The notes: a model not told the origin generated them from the sequence alone. 64,000 nt of DNA from JBBDYG01 sp040901765 (GCA_040901765.1 JBBDYG010000063.1:67237-131236); one strand, 5' to 3'. Positions 35,145 to 43,944 are shown, numbered from the stretch's first letter. Numbers and translations: made by a program.

Positions 35145-36152
35145 ATGAACAAGCCACTCGCCAGTTTGTCCCTCGATCTCGATAACAAGTGGGCGTACCT
35201 GCGCACTCATGGCAACAAGAACTGGACGACGTATCCGAGTTACTTGCCTCTGGTCGTGCCGCGGATTCTCGACACGCTTGCGGCGCACCGGCTCACGATC
35301 ACCGCGTTTGTCGTCGGGCAAGACGCCGCGCGGGTCGAGAATCGCGAAGCGATCGAATCGGTCGTCGCCGCGGGGCATGAGATCGGGAATCATACGCAAA
35401 ACCATTACCCTTGGCTTCACACGCTTCCGCAGGAGCGAATCGAGCGCGAAATCATCGACGCCGAAGAGATTCTGGAACAAATTACGGGCGACCCACCGCG
35501 CGGTTTTCGCGGACCCGGTTTTAGTTGGTCACCTTTGACGCTCGAATTCCTTGCCCGCCGAGGGTATTTGTACGATGCGTCGACGTTTCCCACCTTTCTC
35601 GGTCCCGTGGCACGGCTCTACTGCATACTAAAATCGACTCTGAGCAAGTGCGAGCGCGAGCAACGGAAAGAACTATTCGGCGGCCTGCGCGACGGCCTGC
35701 GGCCGCTCAAACCGTACTTGCTGCGAACGCTCACAGGGCCGCTGGTGGAGATACCGGTCACCACGATACCGCTTGTGCGGGCGCCGTTTCACATGACGTA
35801 TTTGCTCTACTTACGGCAGTTTTCGGCGGCGCTCTGTAAAACCTATTTGCATACGGCACTGACGCTATGCAAATTACGGGGCGTGGCCCCCTCGATGCTG
35901 CTGCATCCGCTCGATTTTTTGGGCTGTGAGGACGTGCCCGAGTTGGCGTTCTTTCCCGGCATGTCGCTGTCGCGGGGGCAGAAGGACGAGGTGATGCAGA
36001 TGACGCTCGACGCGTTGTGCCGAGCGTACCGCGTTGTGCCGCTGGCCGAACAGGCACTGGAGGTGCGTGGCCAGCATGGTCTTTCCGAACCGGCGTTCAG
36101 CATGTGGCAACCGGAAGCAAGCAGGGCGCGTGCGGTCCCCGCCGGTCGCTAA
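35145..36152 (+). CDS. Polysaccharide deacetylase family protein
   Basis: This 335-residue NodB-type carbohydrate esterase (CE4) domain shows LSLDLDNKW (catalytic and metal aspartates), GHEIGNHTQNHYPW with the metal motif HTQNH, and RGPGFSW. All three motifs are intact, so it should be an active metal-dependent deacetylase acting on N-acetylated sugars of the exopolysaccharide. No signal peptide is visible. It is the last gene of the cluster, and its TAA lies in an inverted repeat shared with the convergent apbE gene. Confidence 0.9.
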   Translation: MNKPLASLSLDLDNKWAYLRTHGNKNWTTYPSYLPLVVPRILDTLAAHRLTITAFVVGQDAARVENREAIESVVAAGHEIGNHTQNHYPWLHTLPQERIEREIIDAEEILEQITGDPPRGFRGPGFSWSPLTLEFLARRGYLYDASTFPTFLGPVARLYCILKSTLSKCEREQRKELFGGLRDGLRPLKPYLLRTLTGPLVEIPVTTIPLVRAPFHMTYLLYLRQFSAALCKTYLHTALTLCKLRGVAPSMLLHPLDFLGCEDVPELAFFPGMSLSRGQKDEVMQMTLDALCRAYRVVPLAEQALEVRGQHGLSEPAFSMWQPEASRARAVPAGR

Positions 36153-36183
36153 GCCGCAAGCGGCGACCGTTTACGGCTTAGCG
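36143..36183. repeat. Inverted repeat carrying the stop codons of two convergent genes
   Basis: Arms GCTAAGCCG (36148-36156) and CGGCTTAGC (36174-36182) are perfect. A second pairing, GGTCGC with GCGACC, is interleaved. The TAA of the deacetylase (36150-36152) and the TAA of apbE (36173-36171) both lie inside the arms or loop. A bidirectional terminator role is possible, but no T-tract follows. Confidence 0.75.
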
Positions 36184-37196
36184 AGCGCGGTGGTCCATGC
36201 GGGCGTTGCGCGATCGCGATAGGCTTCCTCGACGCGCTCCACCATCAATACCGCTAGGCCGCGCTTTGCCGCCCAATCGTATCCCGCCTCCGGCCCCAGC
36301 ACCGACACGGCCGTTGCATAGGCGTCGGCCTCCATGCAGGTCGGGGCACGCGCCGTCACCGTCGCAAGTTGATGCTCCACCGGTCTGCCGGTCGATGGAT
36401 CGATCGTGTGCGAGTATTTGCGTCCCTCAAACTCAAAGAAATTGCGATAGCTGCCCGAAGTCGCGAGAGACTCATCTTCAAGCGGAACGATCAACTTGAG
36501 TTCTGTCTTGGTCGGATCGGGATCCTCGATTCCAATTTTCCAGGTCGAGCCATCGGGCTTAAGGCCGCGGATGCGAACTTCGCCACCGATTTCGATCATG
36601 AAGGCCATCACTCCGGATCGTTCGAGCAGTTCGGCAATCACATCGACTCCATAGCCCGGTGCCACCGCCGAGAGATCGACGTATAGGCCCGGAATGTTCT
36701 TTTTGAGCGCCGGCGGATCGAGCCGCACGGCAAGATGCCGATAGCCGACGTCTTTTTGCGCTTCTACAATCGCTTCATCGGTCGGCGGGCGGCGGACCTT
36801 TTTGGCGGGACCAAAGCCCCACAAATTAACGAGCGGGCCAACCGTCGGATCGAACTTTCCATCTGTCTGTTGGGCCAGTGCAAGCGAGAACGCGACGACC
36901 TTCGCCGTATCGGGTGAGATGCAAAACCAGTCATCCGATGTTGAGAGATTGAATCGCGATAGTTCTGACTTGGGGTTGTACGTCGACATCGCCAGGTCAA
37001 ATTCTGCCAGCCGCTCGTCGATTCGTTCCTGAATGGTTTTGGCCATGGTGCCGGCGGGCACGTCCGCGAGGCGGATCGTGTAGATCGTACCCATCGTGGT
37101 GCCGACGAGGGTTTCCACTTCTTCTGCGCGACCATGCGCCGCCAAACCGGCGCCGATCAGCAGGAATGACAAGAAAACACTGAGAACGCAATGCAT
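36171..37196 (-). CDS. apbE: FAD:protein FMN transferase (ApbE)
   Basis: ApbE attaches FMN to threonine residues of exported redox proteins such as NqrB, NqrC and RnfG. The 341-residue protein has a signal peptide (CVLSVFLSFLLIGAGLAAHG), GTTMGTIYTI, EIGGEVRIRG, and the C-terminal YSHTIDPSTGRPVEHQLATVT and CMEADAYATAVSVLG blocks. I start at the ATG at 37196; a TTG 42 bases upstream would give a longer basic leader. No Nqr or Rnf genes are in the window. Confidence 0.92.
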   Translation of the reverse strand: MHCVLSVFLSFLLIGAGLAAHGRAEEVETLVGTTMGTIYTIRLADVPAGTMAKTIQERIDERLAEFDLAMSTYNPKSELSRFNLSTSDDWFCISPDTAKVVAFSLALAQQTDGKFDPTVGPLVNLWGFGPAKKVRRPPTDEAIVEAQKDVGYRHLAVRLDPPALKKNIPGLYVDLSAVAPGYGVDVIAELLERSGVMAFMIEIGGEVRIRGLKPDGSTWKIGIEDPDPTKTELKLIVPLEDESLATSGSYRNFFEFEGRKYSHTIDPSTGRPVEHQLATVTARAPTCMEADAYATAVSVLGPEAGYDWAAKRGLAVLMVERVEEAYRDRATPAWTTALAKP

Positions 37197-37330
37197 AAGT
37201 GATCGCCGCAAACGGCACAAAAAGTGAAGTGTTGCCAACCAAGTCCCTGGGCGGTTGATAGGCCGCGGGGCGAGCGCTATACTCCAGGGCTTTCCCCCGT
37301 TAGATATTTTACCTCGTCGGAGTTCCGACC

Positions 37331-38515
37331 ATGAAGATACACGAATTTCAAGCGAAGCAACTGTTGCGGGAGGCCGGAGTGCCGGTGCCGCGTGGAATTG
37401 TTGCCCGGACGGCCGACGAGGCCGCGGGGGCGTTCGCCGAGTTGGGCGGAAAGCTCGCGGTCGTCAAGGCTCAGATTCACGCCGGCGGCCGCGGAAAGGG
37501 GACGGTGAAGTCGGACCCAACGCAGCGAGGTGTGCAGCTTGTGAAAAGCGCCAACGAGGCGAAGCAGGTCGCCGGAAAGCTGCTTGGTAATCCACTCGTG
37601 ACGATCCAGACCGGGCCGAACGGCCAAGTCGTTCGCCAAGTGCTCGTCGAAGAAGGCTGCGACATCGCTCGCGAATTGTACCTGGGCATCGTGGTCGATC
37701 GCGGTTCCGGCCTGCCCGTACTGATGTGCTCGACCGAAGGGGGCGTGAACATCGAAGAGGTCGCCGCGAAGACGCCAGAGTTGATCTTCAAAGAGGCGTT
37801 TCACCCCGATGCGGGTTTACAAGCGTATCAGGTCCGCAAGCTCGCGAAGAAACTAGGGCTGGACGCTGCGGGCACCAAGTCGGCTGACAAGTTTATGCGA
37901 ACCCTGTGCAAGCTGTTCTTCGATCTCGATTGCAGCCTTGCGGAGATCAATCCACTGGTGGTGACCGGCAAAGGAGAGCTACTCGCGCTCGATGCAAAGA
38001 TCAGCTTCGACGACAACGCCTTGTTCCGCCATCCGCAACTCGCGGAACTTCGTGACACGTCGGAAGAAGACCCGGCGGAACTGCGAGCCACGCAGGCGGG
38101 GCTGAGCTATGTGCAGCTCGATGGCAACATCGGCTGTTTGGTGAACGGCGCGGGCCTGGCGATGAGCACGATGGACCTCATCAAGCTCCACGGCGGCGAG
38201 CCGGCCAACTTCCTCGACGTCGGCGGCGGCGCGCAGGAGAGCCAAGTCACCGAGGCCTTCCGAATTCTGCTCGGCGATAAAAACGTGAAGGCCGTGCTGG
38301 TAAACATCTTCGGCGGCATCATGCGCTGCACGACGATCGCCAATGCGATTTTGGCGGCGTACAAGCAAGTTGGTTTCAATGTGCCGCTCGTGGTGCGGCT
38401 GGAAGGGACGGAGGTTGAAGAAGGCCGGAAGATTCTCGCTGGTAGTGGCGTAGACATTATTTCGGCCGTGGGCCTGACTGATGCGGCGAAGAAAGTCGTA
38501 GCCGCGGCGGGATAA
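37331..38515 (+). CDS. sucC: Succinate--CoA ligase (ADP/GDP-forming) beta subunit
   Basis: The beta subunit of the TCA-cycle enzyme that couples succinyl-CoA cleavage to nucleotide phosphorylation. The 394-residue protein has the ATP-grasp start KIHEFQAKQLLREAGVPVPRG, KAQIHAGGRGKGTVK, the metal-binding LAEINPLVVT and DAKISFDDNA, and the C-terminal LVNIFGGIMRCTTIANAI. Length is normal. The alpha-subunit gene follows after 111 bases in which no separate signal was recognised. Confidence 0.97.
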   Translation: MKIHEFQAKQLLREAGVPVPRGIVARTADEAAGAFAELGGKLAVVKAQIHAGGRGKGTVKSDPTQRGVQLVKSANEAKQVAGKLLGNPLVTIQTGPNGQVVRQVLVEEGCDIARELYLGIVVDRGSGLPVLMCSTEGGVNIEEVAAKTPELIFKEAFHPDAGLQAYQVRKLAKKLGLDAAGTKSADKFMRTLCKLFFDLDCSLAEINPLVVTGKGELLALDAKISFDDNALFRHPQLAELRDTSEEDPAELRATQAGLSYVQLDGNIGCLVNGAGLAMSTMDLIKLHGGEPANFLDVGGGAQESQVTEAFRILLGDKNVKAVLVNIFGGIMRCTTIANAILAAYKQVGFNVPLVVRLEGTEVEEGRKILAGSGVDIISAVGLTDAAKKVVAAAG

Positions 38516-38626
38516 GAGGTGGTCGGAATCGGGACTTTAATTTCCCGCCTTGGATAATCTCGCAAGCCCCCACTTCCTATTTGCATTTAAACATTTCGAC
38601 ACTCCGACACTTCGCCCCCATCATCC

Positions 38627-39571
38627 ATGAGCATACTCGTCAACAAGAATACCCGCGTCATCTGCCAAGGCATCACCGGCAAATCCGGGGAGTTCCACAG
38701 CAAGAATTGCCTCGAATACGGCACGAAGCTCGTCGCCGGCGTGACGCCGGGGAAGGGGGGCCAGACGGCCCTTGGCCTGCCGGTGTACGACACGGTGATG
38801 GAGGCCGTCGAGAAGGAGGGCGCGGACGCGACGATGATCTTCGTGCCCGCCGCATTCACGGCCGATGCGATCCTCGAAGCGGTCGACGCGGGCATAAAGA
38901 CAGTCGTCGCGATCACCGAGGGCGTGCCCGTGCTCGACATGGTGCGGGTGTATGACCGATTGCGGAATTTGGAATGCGGAATGCGGAATGAAAAAAGCAT
39001 TGAAATCCCAAATCCCAAATCCCAAATCCCAAATTCTTCCGTTCATCTCATCGGTCCCAACTGCCCGGGTGTGATTACGCCAGGCGAGTGCAAAATTGGC
39101 ATCATGCCGGGTTACATCCACACGCCCGGCCCCGTTGGCGTGATGAGTCGTAGCGGCACGCTCACCTATGAAGCGGTGTGGCAGCTTACGAGTCTTGGCC
39201 TCGGGCAATCAACGTGTGTGGGCCTGGGTGGCGATCCAATCGTCGGCACCTCGTTCATCGATTTGCTGAAGCTGTACGAAGCGGACGGCAAGACGGAAGC
39301 GATCATGATGATGGGCGAAATCGGCGGCACGGCGGAAGAGGAGGCCGCGGCCTATATCAAACAGCATATCACCAAGCCGGTGGCGGCGTTCATCGCGGGC
39401 CGGACCGCCCCGCCGGGCAAGCGGATGGGCCATGCCGGCGCGATTATTTCCGGCGGCAAGGGGACCGCCGAAGAGAAAATCGCCGCGCTGGTGGATGCTG
39501 GCATCGAAGTCGCCGAAAGCCCCGCCGACATGGGCATGGCCTTGCAGCGGGCCATGAAGCGGAAACGTTGA
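38627..39571 (+). CDS. sucD: Succinate--CoA ligase alpha subunit with repeat-derived insertion
   Basis: The alpha subunit binds CoA and carries the phosphohistidine. Family blocks are all present: TRVICQGITGKSGEFHSKN, VTPGKGG, LIGPNCPGVITPGECKIGIM, SRSGTLTYE, and the active-site GHAGAIISGGKGTAEEK. Between MVRV and HLIGPNC, at about residues 111-136, there is a stretch absent from normal SucD (RNLECGMRNEKSIEIPNPKS and following residues). It is encoded by a GGAATGC / AAATCCC simple-word repeat, and the frame is kept. The 314-residue length exceeds the usual approximately 290 by this insert. Activity depends on whether the loop tolerates it. Confidence 0.95.
   Translation: MSILVNKNTRVICQGITGKSGEFHSKNCLEYGTKLVAGVTPGKGGQTALGLPVYDTVMEAVEKEGADATMIFVPAAFTADAILEAVDAGIKTVVAITEGVPVLDMVRVYDRLRNLECGMRNEKSIEIPNPKSQIPNSSVHLIGPNCPGVITPGECKIGIMPGYIHTPGPVGVMSRSGTLTYEAVWQLTSLGLGQSTCVGLGGDPIVGTSFIDLLKLYEADGKTEAIMMMGEIGGTAEEEAAAYIKQHITKPVAAFIAGRTAPPGKRMGHAGAIISGGKGTAEEKIAALVDAGIEVAESPADMGMALQRAMKRKR
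38961..39037. repeat. Simple-word hairpin inside sucD (GGAATGC / AAATCCC)
   Basis: The left arm contains GGAATTTGG and repeated GGAATGC words. The right arm is repeated AAATCCC words ending in CCAAATTC, which pairs with GAATTTGG. Such words are otherwise intergenic; here the element sits in frame within sucD. Confidence 0.9.
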
Positions 39572-39573
39572 AT

Positions 39574-39653
39574 CGGCTGTCGGCTATTGGCTGTCGGCTT
39601 TCGGCCAGACAAAGAAACTCTGGCTGATAGCTGATAGCCGATAGCTGAGAGCC
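39574..39653. repeat. Simple-word hairpin (CGGCTGTCGGCTATTGG type)
   Basis: The left arm (39574-39608) is made of GGCTGTC/GGCTATT words ending GGCCAGA. The right arm (39619-39653) starts TCTGGC and carries GATAGCC/GATAGCT words. Imperfect fold-back just after sucD. Confidence 0.8.
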
Positions 39654-39746
39654 TTCGCCTCCCCTTGCCCCGCTTCTCTTGACCGTCGCCCCGCGACGCT
39701 GCTAGTTACGTTCAACCGCGCAAGGTCTGCGCATGGAGGTAGCGGC

Positions 39747-41141
39747 ATGGGGCCGGTTGGCGAACAGCGAGCGAACGGCAAACGGCGTTGGCCGGCGAAG
39801 TCCGGTCGCGGTGCGTGGATGCAAATTATCGCTGCGCTGGCGGTGGTAATGTGCGATATCGGGCCGGCTGGCGCGCAACGGGTGCAGATTCCGCAAGTCG
39901 GACCGGGCGTCTATGGCGGGCCGCCGCCGACTACGTTCAGCGGTCCATCGACTTGGCCGGCTGCGCCGGGAGTTGCCGCGCCGGTGACTCCGCCGCCGGC
40001 GTTTGACCCGTATGCGACCGGCGCAGGCCAGTTCGCCGCGCCGCCAGTAGCCGCGCCCTACAATTCCGTACCGTACAATCCGGGGGCCGTTGCACCGGTG
40101 CCGATTACTCCGTACCCCACGGCTCCTGGGTTTGGTGCTCCGCCGCCGGCTGGGCCGTATCCGGGGACGACGTTCGGCGGTATGCCGTACAGTCCGCAGC
40201 CCTATTCGGGCGTGCCGCCCGCGCCGTCGGTGTATGGCAATTCGCCGGCGCTAGAACCCAATCCCGCGCCTGGCAATTGGCCCATGCAGGCTCAAAGCGG
40301 CTCGTGGGGCTATCAGCAGCCCGATGGTTCGGTGGTCACGTTTCAGAAGCTGATTCAAGAACTGTCGGCCGAATTCACGTTTGTGGCCGGCTCGAATGCC
40401 CCAAACGAGTTTGGCATCGACACCCTCGAACTGACGTCAACCTTCGCGGTTCCGGTGTTTGCGAATATCGACACGCCGTTGTTGATCACGCCCGGATTTG
40501 CGTTCAACTGGCTTTCGGGGCCGGAGGGCGATCCCGAGGATCCTGAAAGTCCGGCAATGCCGCCACGCGTGTACGATGCCTATCTCGACCTCGCCTGGTA
40601 CCCGCAGTTCAGCGAGATGTTCGGTGCCGACGTTGGTTTCCGCACGGGCGTGTGGACCGATTTCGAGCACGTGACCGACGACTCGATGCGGTTTCTCGGC
40701 CGCGGTGTGGGGCGAGTGCGGCTTAATCCCCAGGTTGAAGTCCTCGCTGGCGCGGTGTATCTCGACCGCGTGGACGTCAAAATACTTCCCGTGGGCGGCG
40801 TTCACTGGATTCCGAATCCCGATTGGGATTTATACCTCGTGTTCCCCAACCCCAAGGCACGGCGGCGGTTCACCACCATTGGAAACAGCCAGTGGTGGTG
40901 GTATGTCTCCGGCGAATACGGCGGCGATTCGTGGACGGTCGATCGCGGCACGGTAAACGATCGCGTCGACTACAACGACATCCGCGTGATCGTCGGTCTC
41001 GAATGGGAAACGCAGACGTTGATCCACGGCTTTTTTGAAGTCGGTTACGTGTGGGACCGCGAAATTGTGTTCGCCGACAGCGGCGCCCCGGCGTTTAAGC
41101 CCGATGACACTTACATGCTCCGCACCGGCGTCGATTTTTGA
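39747..41141 (+). CDS. Secreted proline/glycine-rich protein, probable outer-membrane beta-barrel
   Basis: I do not recognise a named family for this 464-residue protein. A signal peptide is present (AWMQIIAALAVVMCDIGPAGA). Residues about 45-180 are low-complexity, rich in Pro, Gly, Ala and Tyr. The C-terminal 280 residues alternate polar and aromatic/hydrophobic residues in strand-like segments and end with YMLRTGVDF, a terminal aromatic as in outer-membrane barrels. GGAGG precedes the ATG. The next gene encodes a similar C-terminal half (paralogue). Surface or outer-membrane location is inferred. Confidence 0.75.
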   Translation: MGPVGEQRANGKRRWPAKSGRGAWMQIIAALAVVMCDIGPAGAQRVQIPQVGPGVYGGPPPTTFSGPSTWPAAPGVAAPVTPPPAFDPYATGAGQFAAPPVAAPYNSVPYNPGAVAPVPITPYPTAPGFGAPPPAGPYPGTTFGGMPYSPQPYSGVPPAPSVYGNSPALEPNPAPGNWPMQAQSGSWGYQQPDGSVVTFQKLIQELSAEFTFVAGSNAPNEFGIDTLELTSTFAVPVFANIDTPLLITPGFAFNWLSGPEGDPEDPESPAMPPRVYDAYLDLAWYPQFSEMFGADVGFRTGVWTDFEHVTDDSMRFLGRGVGRVRLNPQVEVLAGAVYLDRVDVKILPVGGVHWIPNPDWDLYLVFPNPKARRRFTTIGNSQWWWYVSGEYGGDSWTVDRGTVNDRVDYNDIRVIVGLEWETQTLIHGFFEVGYVWDREIVFADSGAPAFKPDDTYMLRTGVDF

Positions 41142-41259
41142 GGAAGAAGCGGGCAGCAGGCAGTAGGCAGAGGGCAGTGAACAGTTTTGTTAGCCGCGAC
41201 GCCCGCCACGGCGGGCAAGCTCCGTCTTCGGAGCGGAGCGCGTACACGAAAGATTCGCA

Positions 41260-42405
41260 TTGAAACTCAAGGTTCATAACTCGATTCGCCTCGCCGCCAC
41301 GGCTGCGCTGCTGCTCTGCGCCGTCAGCGCGTCGGCGCAAAGCGTTTACCTTCCGCAGGGCGCGCCGGTAGCGCCGTGGGGCGGGTATCCGGTCGCGGAG
41401 TCGGTGCCTTTTCAGCCGACAATGGAACCGAAGCCGCCGATCGAGGGCGATATATGGACGGAGCCGCCGGCGCCGATGTTCGAGTCGCCCGTGCTTGGGC
41501 CGCAGCAGTACTACGATCCAGCTTTCACGCCTGTCGATTCGCCGGGCCTTCCAACCTCCGATCCTTACGGCGTGGAAACGGATAGTGCTGCTGGCGGCAA
41601 GTCGCTTCTGCCGCCGGGGACGCGCGACGGCGTGTTTCAGAAGATCAACCTGCAGGCGGCTTGGTTGCCGCGGTTTGAGAGCGATTCGCTCGGCTTTACC
41701 GATCTCAAAGCGAACGTCGTGCTGGGTTTGCCGCTCTTCACGCGCGAGACGCCGCTCGTCATCACGCCGCAATACCAGATTCACTACACCGACGGCCCAA
41801 CGATGGTCGATGTTCCGCCGCGGTTGCACGATGCGCAGATCGAGTTCCGCCACTTCCGGCGTCTCAACGATTGCTGGATCTTCGAGGGCGCGATCACGCC
41901 GGGCTATTACGCCGACGACTATAGCTTCGATGCGGGGGACGCGTTTCGCCTTAGCGGCCGGGCCATGATGATCTACGAATCGTCGCCCGAGTGGAAGTGG
42001 ATTCTTGGTGCCGCCTATGTGAACGCCGCCGGCTATGCAGTGTTGCCGATCGCGGGCGCGGCATACGACGTAGGCGATTTCAAAGCGGAGCTTGTGTTTC
42101 CGCGGCCGCGGCTCGCCTGGCGGCTCGCTAGTTCGGCATCCCCGGGCCTCGACGAGCAGTGGGTCTATATGATGGGCGAATTCTCCGGCGGCCGCTGGGC
42201 CGTCGAACGCACCAACGGCACCAGGGATGTGCTCTCCTACAGCGATTGGCGGATCGTGCTCGGCTACGAACGCAAGATCGTCGGCGGCCTGTCGCGCACG
42301 TTCGAGGTCGGCTACGTCTTCAACCGCGAGCTTGAGTATGAAAGCACCGTCGGGGACATCGAAATCGACGACACGCTGATGGTCCGCATGGGGCTGACGT
42401 ACTGA
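41260..42405 (+). CDS. Secreted protein, paralogue of the preceding barrel-like protein
   Basis: This 381-residue protein starts with a signal peptide (RLAATAALLLCAVSASAQ), a shorter Pro/Gly-rich segment, then a strand-rich domain. It shares features with the upstream protein: a FAVPVF-like strand matched by LGLPLF, LLITPGF matched by LVITPQY, PPRVYDAYLDL matched by PPRLHDAQIEF, and a C-terminus DTLMVRMGLTY matching DTYMLRTGVDF. The two probably arose by tandem duplication. It starts with TTG. Function unknown. Confidence 0.75.
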   Translation: MKLKVHNSIRLAATAALLLCAVSASAQSVYLPQGAPVAPWGGYPVAESVPFQPTMEPKPPIEGDIWTEPPAPMFESPVLGPQQYYDPAFTPVDSPGLPTSDPYGVETDSAAGGKSLLPPGTRDGVFQKINLQAAWLPRFESDSLGFTDLKANVVLGLPLFTRETPLVITPQYQIHYTDGPTMVDVPPRLHDAQIEFRHFRRLNDCWIFEGAITPGYYADDYSFDAGDAFRLSGRAMMIYESSPEWKWILGAAYVNAAGYAVLPIAGAAYDVGDFKAELVFPRPRLAWRLASSASPGLDEQWVYMMGEFSGGRWAVERTNGTRDVLSYSDWRIVLGYERKIVGGLSRTFEVGYVFNRELEYESTVGDIEIDDTLMVRMGLTY

Positions 42406-42527
42406 AGGGGGATCAGGAGAATGCAGTTTCCCTGCCCACTGGCCACTAACTGCTTCCTACTCATTTTGTCGCACTACTTTGTGCCACGCGCCGGTTGTGT
42501 TTTGCAGTTTTGTTCGGGAAAAGTGCG

Positions 42528-42556
42528 TTTGTGCCACATGCGCGCGCTGGCACAAA
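42528..42556. repeat. Inverted repeat TTTGTGCCA / TGGCACAAA
   Basis: Perfect 9-base arms are separated by 11 bases. A further direct copy of TTTGTGCCAC lies at 42478-42487. Operator-like spacing, but no adjacent regulated gene is clear. Confidence 0.7.
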
Positions 42557-42758
42557 GTGAACTGTCGAACGACACAAGTCGGAGTTCCGCAAGTCCGACA
42601 GGATTCCGTGAACGGGGGTGGCGTGCCGGTCAGGGTCTGCCATGTCACGTTCAAAAAGGCCTTGATTCATAACACACTGCCACATTGCCACTTCCCGGGG
42701 GATGGCAACGTCGGCAGTAAGACTGATGGAGACATGCGGGTACCTGAAAATTTGATCG

Positions 42759-42808
42759 GCAAGTTTCTTCGAAACTTGGATTCGCGAGTTGCGGAGAAAC
42801 TCGCCTAC
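42759..42808. repeat. Double-hairpin element, AAGTTTC type, degraded left foot
   Basis: Hairpin CAAGTTTC-TTC-GAAACTTG, linker, imperfect hairpin GCGAGTT with AACTCGC, closing CTAC. Same type as the element at 43945; the left GTAG is lost. Confidence 0.75.
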
Positions 42809-42855
42809 GTGATCATCTGAAGTTCGGATACCCCGTTTATCTCGAAGGTTGGTCA

Positions 42856-42883
42856 CTTTATCACTTGCGGCGGGGTGATAAAG
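42856..42883. repeat. Inverted repeat CTTTATCAC / GTGATAAAG
   Basis: Perfect 9-base arms are separated by 10 bases (TTGCGGCGGG). It is isolated, about 210 bases before the CAP-domain gene. Could be a protein-binding site; no T-tract follows. Confidence 0.65.
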
Positions 42884-43091
42884 CGAACGCAAGAGGCCGG
42901 AAACTGCGGGCAACCGCCAGAGCGAGCAACGATCAAAAGCACGCTCCAAGGATTCGCCTAAGCATCGTATGTCGCTCCGGGAACGGCTCAGCCAACGCTG
43001 CGACGTAATCCAACTGGCGCGGTAATTGCCCTTTCGGTGGCTCCGCTTTGCCGGAATGGCATCCTCATTCTCGCACGCCACGGAGGATTCG

Positions 43092-43886
43092 ATGAACGCT
43101 GAATTACGCTTGATTGCCTGTTTCATAATCACGGTGTCGTGGTTTGGTTTCTCCTCGAACGCGCGAGCGCAGACGCGCGAGGATACCGATGTTGAGAAAA
43201 TGACGACCGAAGCCGGCGTCTCCGAGTCGCCGGCGACGCCGATGCCCGATGCATCGGAACAAATCGTCGCCGCGACGAATCAATTTCGCGAGCAGCAGGG
43301 CTTGTCACCAGTGGAAGTCGATCCGAACTTGCAAGCGGCGGCAAAGTATTTCGCCAAATACATGGCGCGGACTCACACCTACGGCCACACGGCCGACGGC
43401 AAACGCCCTTCGGAGCGCGCCAAACAGCATGGCTACGATTACTGCATCGTCGCGGAGAACATTGCGTATGCGTACAGCTCCCTTGGATACGGACCGCAGG
43501 AACTCGCGCAACGCTTCGTAACCGGCTGGAAAGAATCGCCCAAGCATCGCGAGAATATGCTTGACCCGGACGTGACCCAGACGGGCGTCGCCGTGGCGCA
43601 AAGCGGCGAATCGGGCTACTACTTCGCGGTGCAGATGTTCGGCCGCCCCGAGTCGCAGCGGATCGAATTCCGCGTGGTCAACCGATCGGGTCAGGAGCTG
43701 ACGTACGAGATTGACGACCGCAAGTTTCCGTTGGGTCCGCGATATGTTCGCACCCACCAGCGCTGCAGGCCCACGACACTCGTACTCGCGTCCGATCAGG
43801 AAGATGCTCGGAAGTTCGAGCCGAAGAACGGCGAGACGCTGGTGATCGAACAGGTGGAAGGGGAGATTCAGGTGCGGGTGGAGTGA
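43092..43886 (+). CDS. Secreted CAP (SCP/PR-1-like) domain protein
   Basis: This 264-residue protein has a signal peptide (LIACFIITVSWFGFSSNARA) and a CAP domain over about residues 55-190: VAATNQFREQQGLSPVEVDPNLQAAA, HTYGHTADGKRPSERAKQHGY, VAENIAY, GWKESPKHRENMLDP. Both typical histidine/acidic cavity positions (H in the GHTADG region, HRENML) are present. Bacterial CAP proteins are extracellular, and their activities are mostly undefined. The C-terminal 70 residues form an extra strand-rich part. I start at the ATG at 43092, preceded by GGAGG. Confidence 0.9.
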   Translation: MNAELRLIACFIITVSWFGFSSNARAQTREDTDVEKMTTEAGVSESPATPMPDASEQIVAATNQFREQQGLSPVEVDPNLQAAAKYFAKYMARTHTYGHTADGKRPSERAKQHGYDYCIVAENIAYAYSSLGYGPQELAQRFVTGWKESPKHRENMLDPDVTQTGVAVAQSGESGYYFAVQMFGRPESQRIEFRVVNRSGQELTYEIDDRKFPLGPRYVRTHQRCRPTTLVLASDQEDARKFEPKNGETLVIEQVEGEIQVRVE

Positions 43887-43944
43887 AGCGTGTGCTATTG
43901 CGCGGAACGGTTAGTGGTTCCGGCACGGGCGTGCCGGTGCCCAC

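Larger units (their letters stand above)
42406..43091. other. 686-base region without a recognised gene
   Basis: I see no convincing coding sequence here. It contains three separate inverted repeats (42528-42556, 42759-42808, 42856-42883). Short open frames lack ribosome sites and family character. Confidence 0.6.
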
